From assembly GCA_002732845.1 (NCBI GenBank), contig NVSZ01000042.1, forward strand, positions 1 to 10,964: 10,964 nucleotides of DNA. The letters are read 5' to 3'. The position numbers were made by a program, and so were the translations under genes. The notes under the pieces are model-generated. The model did not search any database. It was not told the origin of the DNA and saw only the letters and a program-made list of their open reading frames with translations. Origin of the DNA: Rhodospirillaceae bacterium. GTDB taxonomy: Bacteria; Pseudomonadota; Alphaproteobacteria; Rhodospirillales; Magnetovibrionaceae. Below are positions 1 to 6,528 of the stretch, one piece after another (within the stretch, counting starts at the first letter, position 1; every line of letters begins with the position of its first letter).

Positions 1-63
1 AACAATGGGCTGTCCCCAATCGAGTTCGAAAAAAGGTATTTAGAGAAGGTCGCAAGTGTCTAG
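1..63 (+). CDS. IS3-family transposase OrfB, C-terminal end (partial)
   Basis: Twenty codons in frame 1 end at a TAG stop at 61-63. They include the string NNGLSPIEFEKRY, which matches the usual C-terminal pattern of IS3-family OrfB proteins (a short-side-chain stretch, then SPxEFE). In complete proteins this tail follows the DDE integrase core, which cuts and joins the element's ends; that core lies upstream of the window. With only 20 residues the family call rests on the tail motif and on the IS-end-like sequence after the stop. Whether the full gene is intact cannot be judged. Confidence 0.5.
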   Translation, partial: NNGLSPIEFEKRYLEKVASV

Positions 64-81
64 TGAACTAGGGGCTTGCCA
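1..81 (+). mobile_element. Right end of an IS3-family insertion sequence (partial)
   Basis: The first 63 bases read as the end of a transposase. The bases after its stop (about 59-81, beginning TGTCTAGTGAACTAGGGG) look like the right terminal inverted repeat of IS3-type elements, which usually overlaps or abuts the orfB stop and ends in CA. The left end lies outside the window, so the exact boundary near position 81 and any target duplication cannot be confirmed. The element lies beside a recombinase-like fragment, which suggests a region that has received mobile DNA. Confidence 0.5.
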
Positions 82-338
82 TATTTTGAGCGTTGACCGC
101 CGGTCCAGACCAAGAGCTCTTTGAGAGCTTTTGGCGGAACACATTTGTATTTATGTGCAGATGTTCCGGTTCCATATTTTAGGGCACCGGATTGAGTTTC
201 TAAGCGTAAGCGGTCAGCCGCCTGTATCCCTAAATCTTGAAATTGAGTGCTTAGGGTAAATACTGAGGCCGCTTTGTAAAACTTCCAAGTCTGCTTACTT
301 ATGGTGTTCTTTCGATCAATAAGCCAATTCACATACAT
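60..338 (-). pseudogene. Fragment resembling the N-terminus of a tyrosine recombinase/integrase
   Basis: This 92-codon minus-strand ORF begins MYVNWLIDRKNTISKQTW. That resembles the start of the SAM-like core-binding domain of phage-type integrases (a helix, then a 'TISKxTWxxYKAA' stretch). No catalytic R...HxxR...Y residues are present, because the frame ends at 60 inside the putative IS end. Its last four or five residues would therefore come from the IS. An in-frame TGA at 357-359 sits just upstream of the start, so the native N-terminus may also be lost. A likely history is an integrase gene cut by the IS3-type insertion and then decayed. The family resemblance is weak and judged by eye; it could be an unrelated hypothetical protein. 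Confidence 0.35.
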
Positions 339-368
339 GGATTCTGAAATCAGATATCACACTTTATG

Positions 369-399
369 TGAAGGTAGAAGGTAGAAGGAGAGAAGGGGG
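369..399 (+). repeat. Short purine-rich tandem repeat (GAAGGTA units)
   Basis: The sequence runs GAAGGTAGAAGGTAGAAGGAG and continues into AGAAGGGGG. It is two to three imperfect copies of a 7-base unit on an almost all-purine strand. It is too short to call a microsatellite locus and has no visible link to a gene. Confidence 0.45.
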
Positions 400-499
400 C
401 GCTTACTGTCTAAAAGTAGATGTAAAATGGAACCCTTAGAATCGTCGACATCTAGCCAAATTCGAACCTAAACCTAATGAGAGTATGCAATTGAAAACC

Positions 500-640
500 C
501 CGAACGCGATCTCTCGCGCCCGGGGGCCGGGATTGTGATGTGGTGCAACAACAACCCCGGTGGAGAGCCGAAGCTCACCATCTACAGTTCTTGCGGGCTT
601 TAGTCGGTAAGTCAAGGAAACGCGGCAACAGTTGCTTGCG
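500..640. other. GC-rich, hairpin-rich islet of unknown nature
   Basis: About 140 bases are clearly richer in GC than the flanks and contain several inverted repeats. CGCGA-TCTC-TCGCG is at 505-518 and CCCGG-GGG-CCGGG follows directly at 519-531. A bulged hairpin at 559-579 pairs GGTG and AGC with GCT and CACC around a CGAA loop. GCAAC-A-GTTGC is at 625-635. Several frames are open through parts of it on both strands, but none has a good start and ribosome binding site. No T-tract marks a simple terminator. I do not recognise it as a known riboswitch or RNA family. It could be a structured RNA, a small non-autonomous repeat element, or the remnant of a gene. Confidence 0.35.
542..567 (+). repeat. 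Direct repeat, upstream copy (second copy 818-845)
   Basis: GGTGCAACAACAACCCC followed after two bases by TGGAGAG matches the urtA leader at 818-845. There the 17-mer differs at one base (T for C) and TGGAGAG follows after four bases. The upstream copy lies in the GC-rich islet and has no start codon at the usual distance after its GGAGAG. The CAACAACAA core is low in complexity, so part of the match could be chance. Confidence 0.45.
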
Positions 641-667
641 CCTAAAAATTAATCAAGTTAATGTTAC

Positions 668-684
668 TGCTTAAAATATACGCA
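668..684 (+). promoter_or_regulatory. Possible weak NtrC enhancer site
   Basis: TGC-N11-GCA matches the outer bases of the NtrC dyad (consensus TGCACC-N5-GGTGCA). The inner bases TTAAAATATAC do not match. It lies about 130-150 bases before the predicted sigma-54 start site, a suitable distance for an enhancer. It is the best candidate I see, but the inner mismatches make it doubtful. Confidence 0.2.
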
Positions 685-738
685 CAACAAGCCCGTATTT
701 GAAGTCTATACACTTTATAGAACGGTTAAATAATAGCT

Positions 739-751
739 TAATCATCTGATA
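739..751 (-). promoter_or_regulatory. Possible IHF site between enhancer region and promoter
   Basis: TAATCATCTGATA fits the reverse IHF consensus YAANNNNTTGATW at all but one fixed position. It sits in AT-rich DNA about 40 bases before the -24 element, where IHF commonly bends DNA at sigma-54 promoters. IHF consensus matches are frequent by chance in AT-rich DNA. Confidence 0.25.
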
Positions 752-790
752 TTTAACAATTTTATTTTTAACTCCAACTCTTTATGGATT

Positions 791-806
791 TGGCACACCT
801 TTTGCA
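791..806 (+). promoter_or_regulatory. Sigma-54 (RpoN) promoter of the urea operon
   Basis: TGGCACACCTTTTGCA fits the sigma-54 consensus TGGCACG-N4-TTGCA with a single mismatch (A for G at the seventh base). The GG (792-793) and GC (804-805) doublets have the required -24/-12 spacing, which places transcription start near 817, about 37 bases before the urtA ATG. Sigma-54 promoters need an activator such as NtrC. The likely meaning is that urea uptake and hydrolysis are switched on when nitrogen is short. Confidence 0.88.
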
Positions 807-816
807 AAGCAAACTT

Positions 817-853
817 CGGTGCAACAACAATCCCTATATGGAGAGTTATTATA
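817..853 (+). promoter_or_regulatory. urtA leader with ribosome binding site and repeated motif
   Basis: This is the predicted 5' untranslated leader, from the inferred start near 817 to the urtA ATG at 854. It starts with GGTGCAACAACAATCCC (818-834) and carries GGAGAG (840-845), eight bases before the ATG, as ribosome binding site. The whole pattern reappears at 542-567. The repeat begins at or next to the predicted first transcribed base. Confidence 0.5.
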
Positions 854-2137
854 ATGAAACATTCTATTCGTAATCTTATTGGCGCAGGCGTGCTTGCGAC
901 ATCAACGGCATTATCAGGAATGGCGCATGCGGCCGACACCATCAAAATCGGTGTTTTGCATTCCCTGTCTGGGACAATGGCCATTTCTGAAACAACACTG
1001 AAAGACACAGTGTTGATGATGATCGAAGAACAAAACAAAAAAGGTGGGCTTTTGGGCAAAAAACTCGAAGCCGTGGTCGTGGATCCAGCATCGAACTGGC
1101 CTTTATTTGCAGAAAAAACCCGTGAATTGATTTCTAAAAACAATGTAGACGTCATCTTCGGGTGCTGGACGTCTGTGTCTCGTAAATCGGTTTTGCCGGT
1201 CATTGAAGAATTGAACGGCATGCTGTTCTATCCGGTTCAATACGAAGGTGAAGAAAGCTCACGCAACGTGTTCTACACGGGTGCGGCGCCGAACCAACAA
1301 GCGATCCCCGCTGTTGATTATTTGTTGAGCGAAGATGGTGGCAAAGCCGAACGCTTTGTGTTGTTGGGAACGGACTATGTTTATCCGCGCACAACCAACA
1401 AAGTGCTTCGTTCTTACTTAAACGGCAAAGGTATTTCCGATGCCAACATCATGGAAAACTACACACCATTCGGACATTCAGATTGGCAAACTATTGTTTC
1501 AGACGTGAAGAAATTTGCGTCCAAAGGGAAAAAGACCGCTGTTGTGTCCACCATTAATGGCGATGCAAACGTACCGTTCTACAAAGAACTCGCCAACCAA
1601 GGCATCAAAGCCGAAGACATCCCTGTGGTGGCTTTCTCCGTTGGTGAAGAAGAACTCGCTGGCTTAGATACGGCTCCGTTGGTTGGTCATTTGGCTGCGT
1701 GGAATTATTTCATGAGCATTGAAACGCCTGAAAACACAAAGTTCATCAACACATGGAAAAAATTCATCAAAGACGACAAGCGCGTCACCAACGACCCTAT
1801 GGAAGCTACTTACCTTGGTTTCAAAATGTGGGTTCAGGCTGTTGAACAGGCTGGTACCACGGACGTTGATGCGGTGCGTCAGGCCATGTACGGGCAAAAA
1901 GTCAAAAACTTGACCGGCGGTGTTGCTGTTATGAACACCAATCATCACTTATCAAAACCTGTTGTGATTGGTGAAATCCAAGACGACGGCCAATTCGACG
2001 TTGTGTGGAAAACAGACGGCGTTGTTAAAGGTGATGCTTGGTCTGATTTCATTCCAGAAAGCGCAAAACTAAAATCCGATTGGACCTTCCCATGGGCCTG
2101 CGGTAACTGCGAAGTGGCAAAGTATGCCGCTGAATAA
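854..2137 (+). CDS. urtA: Urea ABC transporter, periplasmic substrate-binding protein UrtA
   Basis: UrtA binds urea in the periplasm and delivers it to the UrtBC permease. The 427-residue length suits the family. A Sec signal peptide is clear: MKHSIRN, a hydrophobic core, then AHA before ADT, with cleavage expected after residue 26. The mature protein opens with DTIKIGVLHSLSGTMA and continues with family-typical stretches such as DPASNWPLFAEK, IFGCWTSVSRKSVLPV and FYPVQYEGEE. The tail contains WACGNC, also typical of UrtA. The related amide-binding protein FmdD/AmiC is less likely, because the complete urtBCDE and urease genes follow. GGAGAG eight bases before the ATG supports the start. It is the first gene after the sigma-54 promoter, and a terminator-like hairpin follows it, so it is probably the most highly expressed gene of the cluster. 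Confidence 0.97.
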   Translation: MKHSIRNLIGAGVLATSTALSGMAHAADTIKIGVLHSLSGTMAISETTLKDTVLMMIEEQNKKGGLLGKKLEAVVVDPASNWPLFAEKTRELISKNNVDVIFGCWTSVSRKSVLPVIEELNGMLFYPVQYEGEESSRNVFYTGAAPNQQAIPAVDYLLSEDGGKAERFVLLGTDYVYPRTTNKVLRSYLNGKGISDANIMENYTPFGHSDWQTIVSDVKKFASKGKKTAVVSTINGDANVPFYKELANQGIKAEDIPVVAFSVGEEELAGLDTAPLVGHLAAWNYFMSIETPENTKFINTWKKFIKDDKRVTNDPMEATYLGFKMWVQAVEQAGTTDVDAVRQAMYGQKVKNLTGGVAVMNTNHHLSKPVVIGEIQDDGQFDVVWKTDGVVKGDAWSDFIPESAKLKSDWTFPWACGNCEVAKYAAE

Positions 2138-2168
2138 AACGTGGTTTCTTCAAAATAGCTAAAACGAG

Positions 2169-2210
2169 CCGGGGTGGGGCTGATCCCTCCCAGATCCACC
2201 CCGGTTTTTT
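2169..2210 (+). terminator. Intrinsic terminator or attenuator between urtA and urtB
   Basis: A perfect 9-base-pair stem (CCGGGGTGG at 2169-2177 with CCACCCCGG at 2196-2204) is followed at once by six T and further T-rich sequence. It has the form of a Rho-independent terminator. No separate promoter is evident in the roughly 40 bases before urtB, and the next genes belong to the same transporter. Partial read-through is therefore the likely mode, giving extra binding protein relative to the membrane parts. Confidence 0.85.
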
Positions 2211-2251
2211 ATTTATTTTTTAAATTATTCAAACCGTTATGCGGGGCCTAA

Positions 2252-3898
2252 ATGTTTCGAAACGATATTAAAATCTGTTTAACCTTGATCGCGACGGTAC
2301 TTGTTGCTGTATTTTCAGCACCAGCCTACGCCGATGTATTTACGGATGGTGTTCAAGCGCTGAATGCTAAAAGTTATTCTGATAAAGGCCGTGCCATTGA
2401 CGCTTTAGCCTCCCTTTCTGATGAACGATCTGTTGCCGTTCTTGATGCCTTGTTGGCGGGTAAACTTGTTTATAAAAAATCAGATGGTCGCGTCTTCATT
2501 GCGCATAAAATGGGGGGCGTGTATGCCCTCACATCACCAGTGAACAGCAAAGAAGTTGGTGAAGTCGCTAAGTCGGATATTAAGAAAATTCGCATCAATA
2601 ACAAACTACGCGGCAAGCTTAAGGGGTTGCTCGGTGGTTTAACTTTGATGAGCAAAGACCCGGACTTGCGTTTAAGTGCGGCAAACAAAGTCTTCACCGC
2701 CAATGATCCTGCCATGCTAACTCTGCTGGAACGCGCTTTAGCCCGCGAAGAAGATGCAGATATCAAAGTAAGGCTCACACGCGCGCATGCCGCCATTGTT
2801 TTGGTCCACAGCACAGATCGTGCCGCCCGCTTAAGCGCCGTCAAAACTTTAGAAACATTTACCGATCCTGATGTGTCATCCCTATTAGGGAAGCTCGCAT
2901 TTTTAGATGATGCGGGACAACCGATTGAAAAAGATCCCGCCGTTTTTAAGGCTGCGAAAGACGCCCACAAATCTGTCGAAAGCCAACTTGCCAAATGGGC
3001 ACTGTTGGGCAACTTATTTCAAGGCGTATCGCTGGGTTCAGTTCTTCTTCTTGCGGCCGTTGGTCTTGCCATTACGTTTGGCGTGATGGGGGTTATCAAT
3101 ATGGCCCACGGTGAAATGGTGATGTTGGGGGCGTACACAACCTTTGTGGTTCAAGACGTGATCCGCACTCATTTTCCGGATGCCTTTGACTGGTCTTTAG
3201 CAATAGCCGTTCCCGCAGCGTTCTTGGTGGCGGGGGCCGTAGGCATCGTGATCGAACGCGGCGTCATTCGCTTTTTGTATGGACGGCCTTTGGAAACACT
3301 TTTAGCAACTTGGGGCGTCAGTTTGGTCTTGCAGCAAATGATACGATCCATCTTTGGCCCCACGAACCAAGAAGTCGGCAACCCCAGTTGGATGTCAGGT
3401 GCCATTGAAACATCAACGGGGTTAGTCCTCACATATAACCGCATCTGGATCATTGTTTTTTCTTTAGGCGTTTTGGTGATGTTAGCCTTGATTGCCCGCA
3501 AAACCATGTTTGGTTTGCAAATGCGCGCCGTTACGCAAAACCGCGCGATGGCCTCCAGCATGGGCATTCGATCCGGTTGGGTTGATGCTCTGACATTTGG
3601 TCTTGGGTCGGGTGTCGCTGGTATCGCGGGTGTCGCTTTGAGTCAAATTGATAACGTATCGCCGAACTTAGGCCAAGCTTACATCATTGATAGTTTTATG
3701 GTCGTTGTGTTTGGTGGTGTTGGAAATTTATGGGGTACATTGGTCGGAGCCTTCTCATTGGGGATTTTAAACAAATTTATGGAACCTTATGCGGGGGCCG
3801 TGTTGGCAAAAATTCTGATCTTGGTCGGCATTATTCTCTTTATTCAAAAACGACCTCGGGGTCTCTTCGCCCTTAAAGGTCGAGCTGTGGATAATTAA
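2252..3898 (+). CDS. urtB: Urea ABC transporter, permease subunit UrtB
   Basis: UrtB is one of the two inner-membrane permeases that form the urea channel. The 548-residue protein has two parts. Residues 1-27 are a signal peptide (cleavage expected after AYA), followed by a soluble stretch to about residue 250 rich in ALASL/AVLDALL-type helices, resembling HEAT-like repeats. This N-terminal extension is typical of UrtB and absent from plain LivH. From about 251 a LivH-type permease follows, with FGVMGVINMAHGEMVMLGAY near 276-295. An ATPase-contact loop, MRAVTQNRAMASSMGI, lies at 424-439. The protein ends after FIQKRPRGLFA. The ribosome binding site is poor (GGGG, seven bases before the ATG), but the signal peptide supports this start. 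The gene lies 114 bases after urtA, behind the hairpin, and one base before urtC. Confidence 0.96.
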   Translation: MFRNDIKICLTLIATVLVAVFSAPAYADVFTDGVQALNAKSYSDKGRAIDALASLSDERSVAVLDALLAGKLVYKKSDGRVFIAHKMGGVYALTSPVNSKEVGEVAKSDIKKIRINNKLRGKLKGLLGGLTLMSKDPDLRLSAANKVFTANDPAMLTLLERALAREEDADIKVRLTRAHAAIVLVHSTDRAARLSAVKTLETFTDPDVSSLLGKLAFLDDAGQPIEKDPAVFKAAKDAHKSVESQLAKWALLGNLFQGVSLGSVLLLAAVGLAITFGVMGVINMAHGEMVMLGAYTTFVVQDVIRTHFPDAFDWSLAIAVPAAFLVAGAVGIVIERGVIRFLYGRPLETLLATWGVSLVLQQMIRSIFGPTNQEVGNPSWMSGAIETSTGLVLTYNRIWIIVFSLGVLVMLALIARKTMFGLQMRAVTQNRAMASSMGIRSGWVDALTFGLGSGVAGIAGVALSQIDNVSPNLGQAYIIDSFMVVVFGGVGNLWGTLVGAFSLGILNKFMEPYAGAVLAKILILVGIILFIQKRPRGLFALKGRAVDN

Positions 3899-3899
3899 A

Positions 3900-5078
3900 A
3901 TGTCCATTGGAACTCTTTCTCGAAAACCAATGATCATGCGTATTTTAGATGACCGCGTTGCAAAAAGCGTTCTTGGCATCATCATTGTGTCTGCCTTTCT
4001 GATCCCCATCTTGAATTTATGGGTTCCAGAAAGCTCTCCCTTACATGTGCCAAGTTACCTTGTGGCGTTGTTTGGCAAGTACATGACGTATGCATTGTTG
4101 GCGCTCAGCGTCGATTTGGTGTGGGGGTATTGCGGGATTTTAAGTTTAGGTCACGGTGCATTCTTTGCGCTGGGCGGGTATGCAATTGGGATGCACATGA
4201 TGCGCCAAATTGGCGATCGTGGTGTTTATGGAAACCCAGAGCTTCCTGACTTTATGGTGTTTCTCAATTGGCAAGAATTGCCTTGGTATTGGTATGGTTT
4301 TGACAACTTTGGCTTTGCCGTTTTAATGGCGATTGTCGTACCAGGATTATTAGCCTTTATCTTTGGCTGGTTTGCCTTTCGGTCCCGTGTGACAGGTGTG
4401 TATTTATCGATCATCACCCAAGCGATGACATACGCTTTATTGTTGGCCTTTTTTAGAAACGATATGGGCTTTGGCGGCAACAATGGGTTGACCGACTTTA
4501 AAGATATTTTGGGTTTCAGCCTGCAAACCGATGGCATGCGTGCATCTTTATTTTTCCTATCGTCTGTTGCCGTCGTTGGTGGGTATTTGATTTGCCGGAT
4601 GATCGTTGATTCAAGATTGGGGCGCGTCCTCGTCGCCATTCGAGATTCTGAAAGCCGGGCACGATTTTTAGGCTACAGGGTCGAATACTTCAAACTGTTT
4701 GTCTTCACGGTTTCGGCCATATTGGCGGGTGTTGCGGGGGCATTATATGTTCCCCAAGTGGGCATTATCAATCCATCCGAATTTGCCCCAGCCAATTCAA
4801 TCGAAATTGTCATTTGGGTCGCTTTGGGCGGTCGCGGCACGTTGATCGGCCCGATCATTGGTGCCATCGCCGTTAATTATGGAAAGACTTATTTTACAGG
4901 TGCCTTCCCCGAAGCTTGGTTGTTCATGTTGGGTGGTCTGTTCATTACGGCGACGTTATTTCTGCCCAAAGGCATTGTTGGGACCAAAAGCATCATTGAT
5001 GCCTTTGAACGCAATCGTTTGAAACTGGCGAAGTTTTTAAGACCCTATGACTACGTAGAAGGAGGTGATGGCCGATGA
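3900..5078 (+). CDS. urtC: Urea ABC transporter, permease subunit UrtC
   Basis: UrtC is the LivM-like partner of UrtB in the inner membrane. The 392-residue protein has many hydrophobic segments. The family stretch SLGHGAFFALGGYAIGMHMM is at 82-101, FRNDMGFGGNNGLTDF at 185-200, and the cytoplasmic ATPase-contact loop AIRDSESRARFLGY at 246-259. IWVALGGRGTLIGPIIGA and FLPKGIVG near the end are also typical. The start is one base after the urtB stop and lacks a clear ribosome binding site. Translation probably depends on ribosomes leaving urtB. Later in-frame ATGs at codons 11 and 13 have no better site. The end overlaps urtD by four bases. Confidence 0.95.
   Translation: MSIGTLSRKPMIMRILDDRVAKSVLGIIIVSAFLIPILNLWVPESSPLHVPSYLVALFGKYMTYALLALSVDLVWGYCGILSLGHGAFFALGGYAIGMHMMRQIGDRGVYGNPELPDFMVFLNWQELPWYWYGFDNFGFAVLMAIVVPGLLAFIFGWFAFRSRVTGVYLSIITQAMTYALLLAFFRNDMGFGGNNGLTDFKDILGFSLQTDGMRASLFFLSSVAVVGGYLICRMIVDSRLGRVLVAIRDSESRARFLGYRVEYFKLFVFTVSAILAGVAGALYVPQVGIINPSEFAPANSIEIVIWVALGGRGTLIGPIIGAIAVNYGKTYFTGAFPEAWLFMLGGLFITATLFLPKGIVGTKSIIDAFERNRLKLAKFLRPYDYVEGGDGR
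5061..5068 (+). promoter_or_regulatory. Strong Shine-Dalgarno sequence of urtD
   Basis: GGAGGTGA is a full match to the anti-Shine-Dalgarno end of 16S rRNA and stands six bases before the urtD ATG, inside the end of urtC. It is the strongest site in the cluster and settles the urtD start. It contrasts with the weak sites of urtB and urtC. Confidence 0.8.
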
Positions 5079-5830
5079 ACGCTTCTCAGGCAGTCAATAG
5101 CATTCTTTATTTAGATGGTGTGTCGGTCAGCTTCGATGGATTTAAGGCTTTGAATAATCTGAGTCTGTATGTCAACGAAGGTGAACTGCGCGCAATCATT
5201 GGCCCAAATGGTGCGGGCAAAACGACCATGATGGATGTCATTACGGGCAAGACCCGACCCGATTCCGGACAGGTTATTTTTAACGGCGATGTTGATTTAA
5301 CCCAATTGGACGAAGCCGCCATCGCGAATTTAGGCATTGGGCGCAAGTTCCAAAAACCCACCGTGTTTGAAAACCAAACGGTGTTCGATAATTTGGAATT
5401 AGCCCTCGCTGGAAATCGCCGCCCTCATGAAAGCCTTTTCTTTAAATTACAAAGTGAACAGATGGACCGGATCAATGAAACTTTGATTTCGACATCTTTA
5501 TCTGAACACCAAGGTCGGATCGCCGGAGACTTGTCGCACGGGCAAAAGCAATGGTTAGAAATTGGCATGTTGTTGATGCAAGAGCCTGACTTGTTGTTGG
5601 TCGATGAACCGGCTGCTGGCATGACCGATGAAGAAACAGAAAACACAGCTCGCTTATTGAAAGACATTGCCAAGACACGCTCTGTTGTCGTGGTTGAGCA
5701 TGATATGGAATTTATCAAGGCGTTGGATTGTCGCGTGAACGTCTTGCACGAAGGCTCGGTCTTGGCGGAAGGTAGCTTGGAAAAAGTTCAGGCGAATGAA
5801 CAAGTTATTGAAGTGTATTTGGGACGCTAG
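5075..5830 (+). CDS. urtD: Urea ABC transporter, ATP-binding subunit UrtD
   Basis: UrtD is one of two cytoplasmic ATPases that power urea import, of the LivG type, with a family-typical length of 251 residues. Walker A is GPNGAGKTT (43-51), the Q-loop glutamine is Q93 in GRKFQKPTVF, the signature is LSHGQ (153-157), Walker B runs LLLVDEP (173-179), and the switch histidine is H209 in VVVEHDMEF. All ATPase motifs are intact. A histidine replaces the middle glycine of the usual LSGGQ, as is common in UrtD. The start overlaps the urtC stop (ATGA) and follows a strong Shine-Dalgarno sequence. UrtE begins two bases after the stop, and the two are expected to act as a heterodimer. Confidence 0.96.
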   Translation: MNASQAVNSILYLDGVSVSFDGFKALNNLSLYVNEGELRAIIGPNGAGKTTMMDVITGKTRPDSGQVIFNGDVDLTQLDEAAIANLGIGRKFQKPTVFENQTVFDNLELALAGNRRPHESLFFKLQSEQMDRINETLISTSLSEHQGRIAGDLSHGQKQWLEIGMLLMQEPDLLLVDEPAAGMTDEETENTARLLKDIAKTRSVVVVEHDMEFIKALDCRVNVLHEGSVLAEGSLEKVQANEQVIEVYLGR

Positions 5831-5832
5831 AA

Positions 5833-6528
5833 ATGTTGGATATTCAAGGACTCGATCTTCACTATGGGGCTTCACAAGCGTTGCGCGGTGTGGACCTTAA
5901 GGCTCAAATTGGCGAAGTTACCTGCGTCATGGGCAGAAACGGAGTCGGTAAGACTTCGTTGTTACGCGCCGTTGTTGGCCAACAAGCAACCAGTGGCGGA
6001 ACTATTTTGTGGGAAGGCCACGACATCACAAAACTCAAACCCCACGAACGTGCACGCCGTGGGATTGCGTACGTCCCTCAGGGCCGTGAAATATTTCCGT
6101 TGATGAGTGTTGAAGAAAACTTGCGCACCGGATTTGCCCCTTTGCCCAGATCGTTACGTCATGTGCCGGATGAAATTTTTGAACTGTTTCCTGTCCTAAA
6201 AGATATGTTGCATCGCCGAGGGGGTGATCTGTCCGGTGGTCAACAACAACAGCTTGCGATTGCTAGGGCTTTAGTGACACGTCCTCGTCTTTTGGTGTTG
6301 GACGAACCAACCGAAGGCATCCAGCCTTCGATTATTAAAGACATTGAACGGGTCATCCGATTGCTGGCATCGCGCGGGGATATGGCGGTGTTGTTGGTTG
6401 AGCAATATTTTGAATTCGCCCGTGACTTGGCTGATGCCTTTTGTGTCATGGACCGGGGTGAAGTGGTTCTTGCAGGAACTAAGGCTGAAATGGTGGAAGA
6501 TGATGTCCGTCGTCACCTCACCGTCTAA
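5833..6528 (+). CDS. urtE: Urea ABC transporter, ATP-binding subunit UrtE
   Basis: UrtE is the second ATPase, of the LivF type, 231 residues. Walker A is GRNGVGKTS (34-42), the Q-loop is Q83 in VPQGREIFP, the signature is LSGGQ (133-137), and Walker B is LLVLDEP (153-159). The usual switch histidine is replaced by Q191 in LLVEQYFEFA. That replacement is normal for the LivF branch, whose members have VEQ here, so it does not indicate a broken enzyme. GGGA at 5821-5824 lies eight bases before the ATG, inside the end of urtD. The last 26-29 bases overlap the start of ureD, tying transport and urease translation together. Confidence 0.96.
   Translation: MLDIQGLDLHYGASQALRGVDLKAQIGEVTCVMGRNGVGKTSLLRAVVGQQATSGGTILWEGHDITKLKPHERARRGIAYVPQGREIFPLMSVEENLRTGFAPLPRSLRHVPDEIFELFPVLKDMLHRRGGDLSGGQQQQLAIARALVTRPRLLVLDEPTEGIQPSIIKDIERVIRLLASRGDMAVLLVEQYFEFARDLADAFCVMDRGEVVLAGTKAEMVEDDVRRHLTV

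Larger units (their letters stand above)
339..790. other. Intergenic stretch without a convincing gene
   Basis: No reading frame here has a start, a ribosome binding site and a recognisable product. The stretch has three parts. Positions 339-500 are mixed in composition and hold a short purine-rich repeat (about 369-399). Positions 500-640 are GC-rich with several inverted repeats. Positions 641-790 are AT-rich and form the upstream region of the urtA promoter. A small inverted repeat, CTATA-N5-TATAG, lies at 706-720. A near match to the IHF consensus also occurs at 651-663. The region probably joins decayed mobile DNA to the regulatory region of the urea operon. Confidence 0.6.

Noticed and set aside
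460..468. GGTTCGAAT on the minus strand, like a tRNA T-loop or an integrase attachment core
   Set aside because: The flanking bases do not form a proper T stem (G-T pairs and a mismatch), and there is no acceptor stem, anticodon arm or CCA. It could be a remnant attachment site, but nothing else supports that.
500..640. Guanidine-I (ykkC) or other known riboswitch before the urea genes
   Set aside because: The conserved ykkC core motifs are absent, and the islet lies before the sigma-54 promoter, so it would not be part of the urtA message made from that promoter.
742..1221. 159-codon minus-strand frame over the promoter and the start of urtA
   Set aside because: It is antisense to a clear gene and its regulatory region, has no family-like sequence, and reads like a shadow of urtA codons.
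2470..3012. 180-codon minus-strand frame inside urtB
   Set aside because: It lies wholly opposite the N-terminal domain of urtB and has low-complexity Ser/Ala/Leu content typical of antisense shadows.
6409..6411. Loss of the ABC switch histidine in UrtE (Gln at residue 191 instead of His)
   Set aside because: LivF-type ATPases normally carry VEQ at this position, so this is a family trait and not a defect.
6344..6499. N-terminal extension of the ureD frame into urtE
   Set aside because: The extra residues are Trp- and Cys-rich and unlike UreD, and the ATG at 6344 has no ribosome binding site. The paired ATGs at 6500/6503 fit the family and have one.
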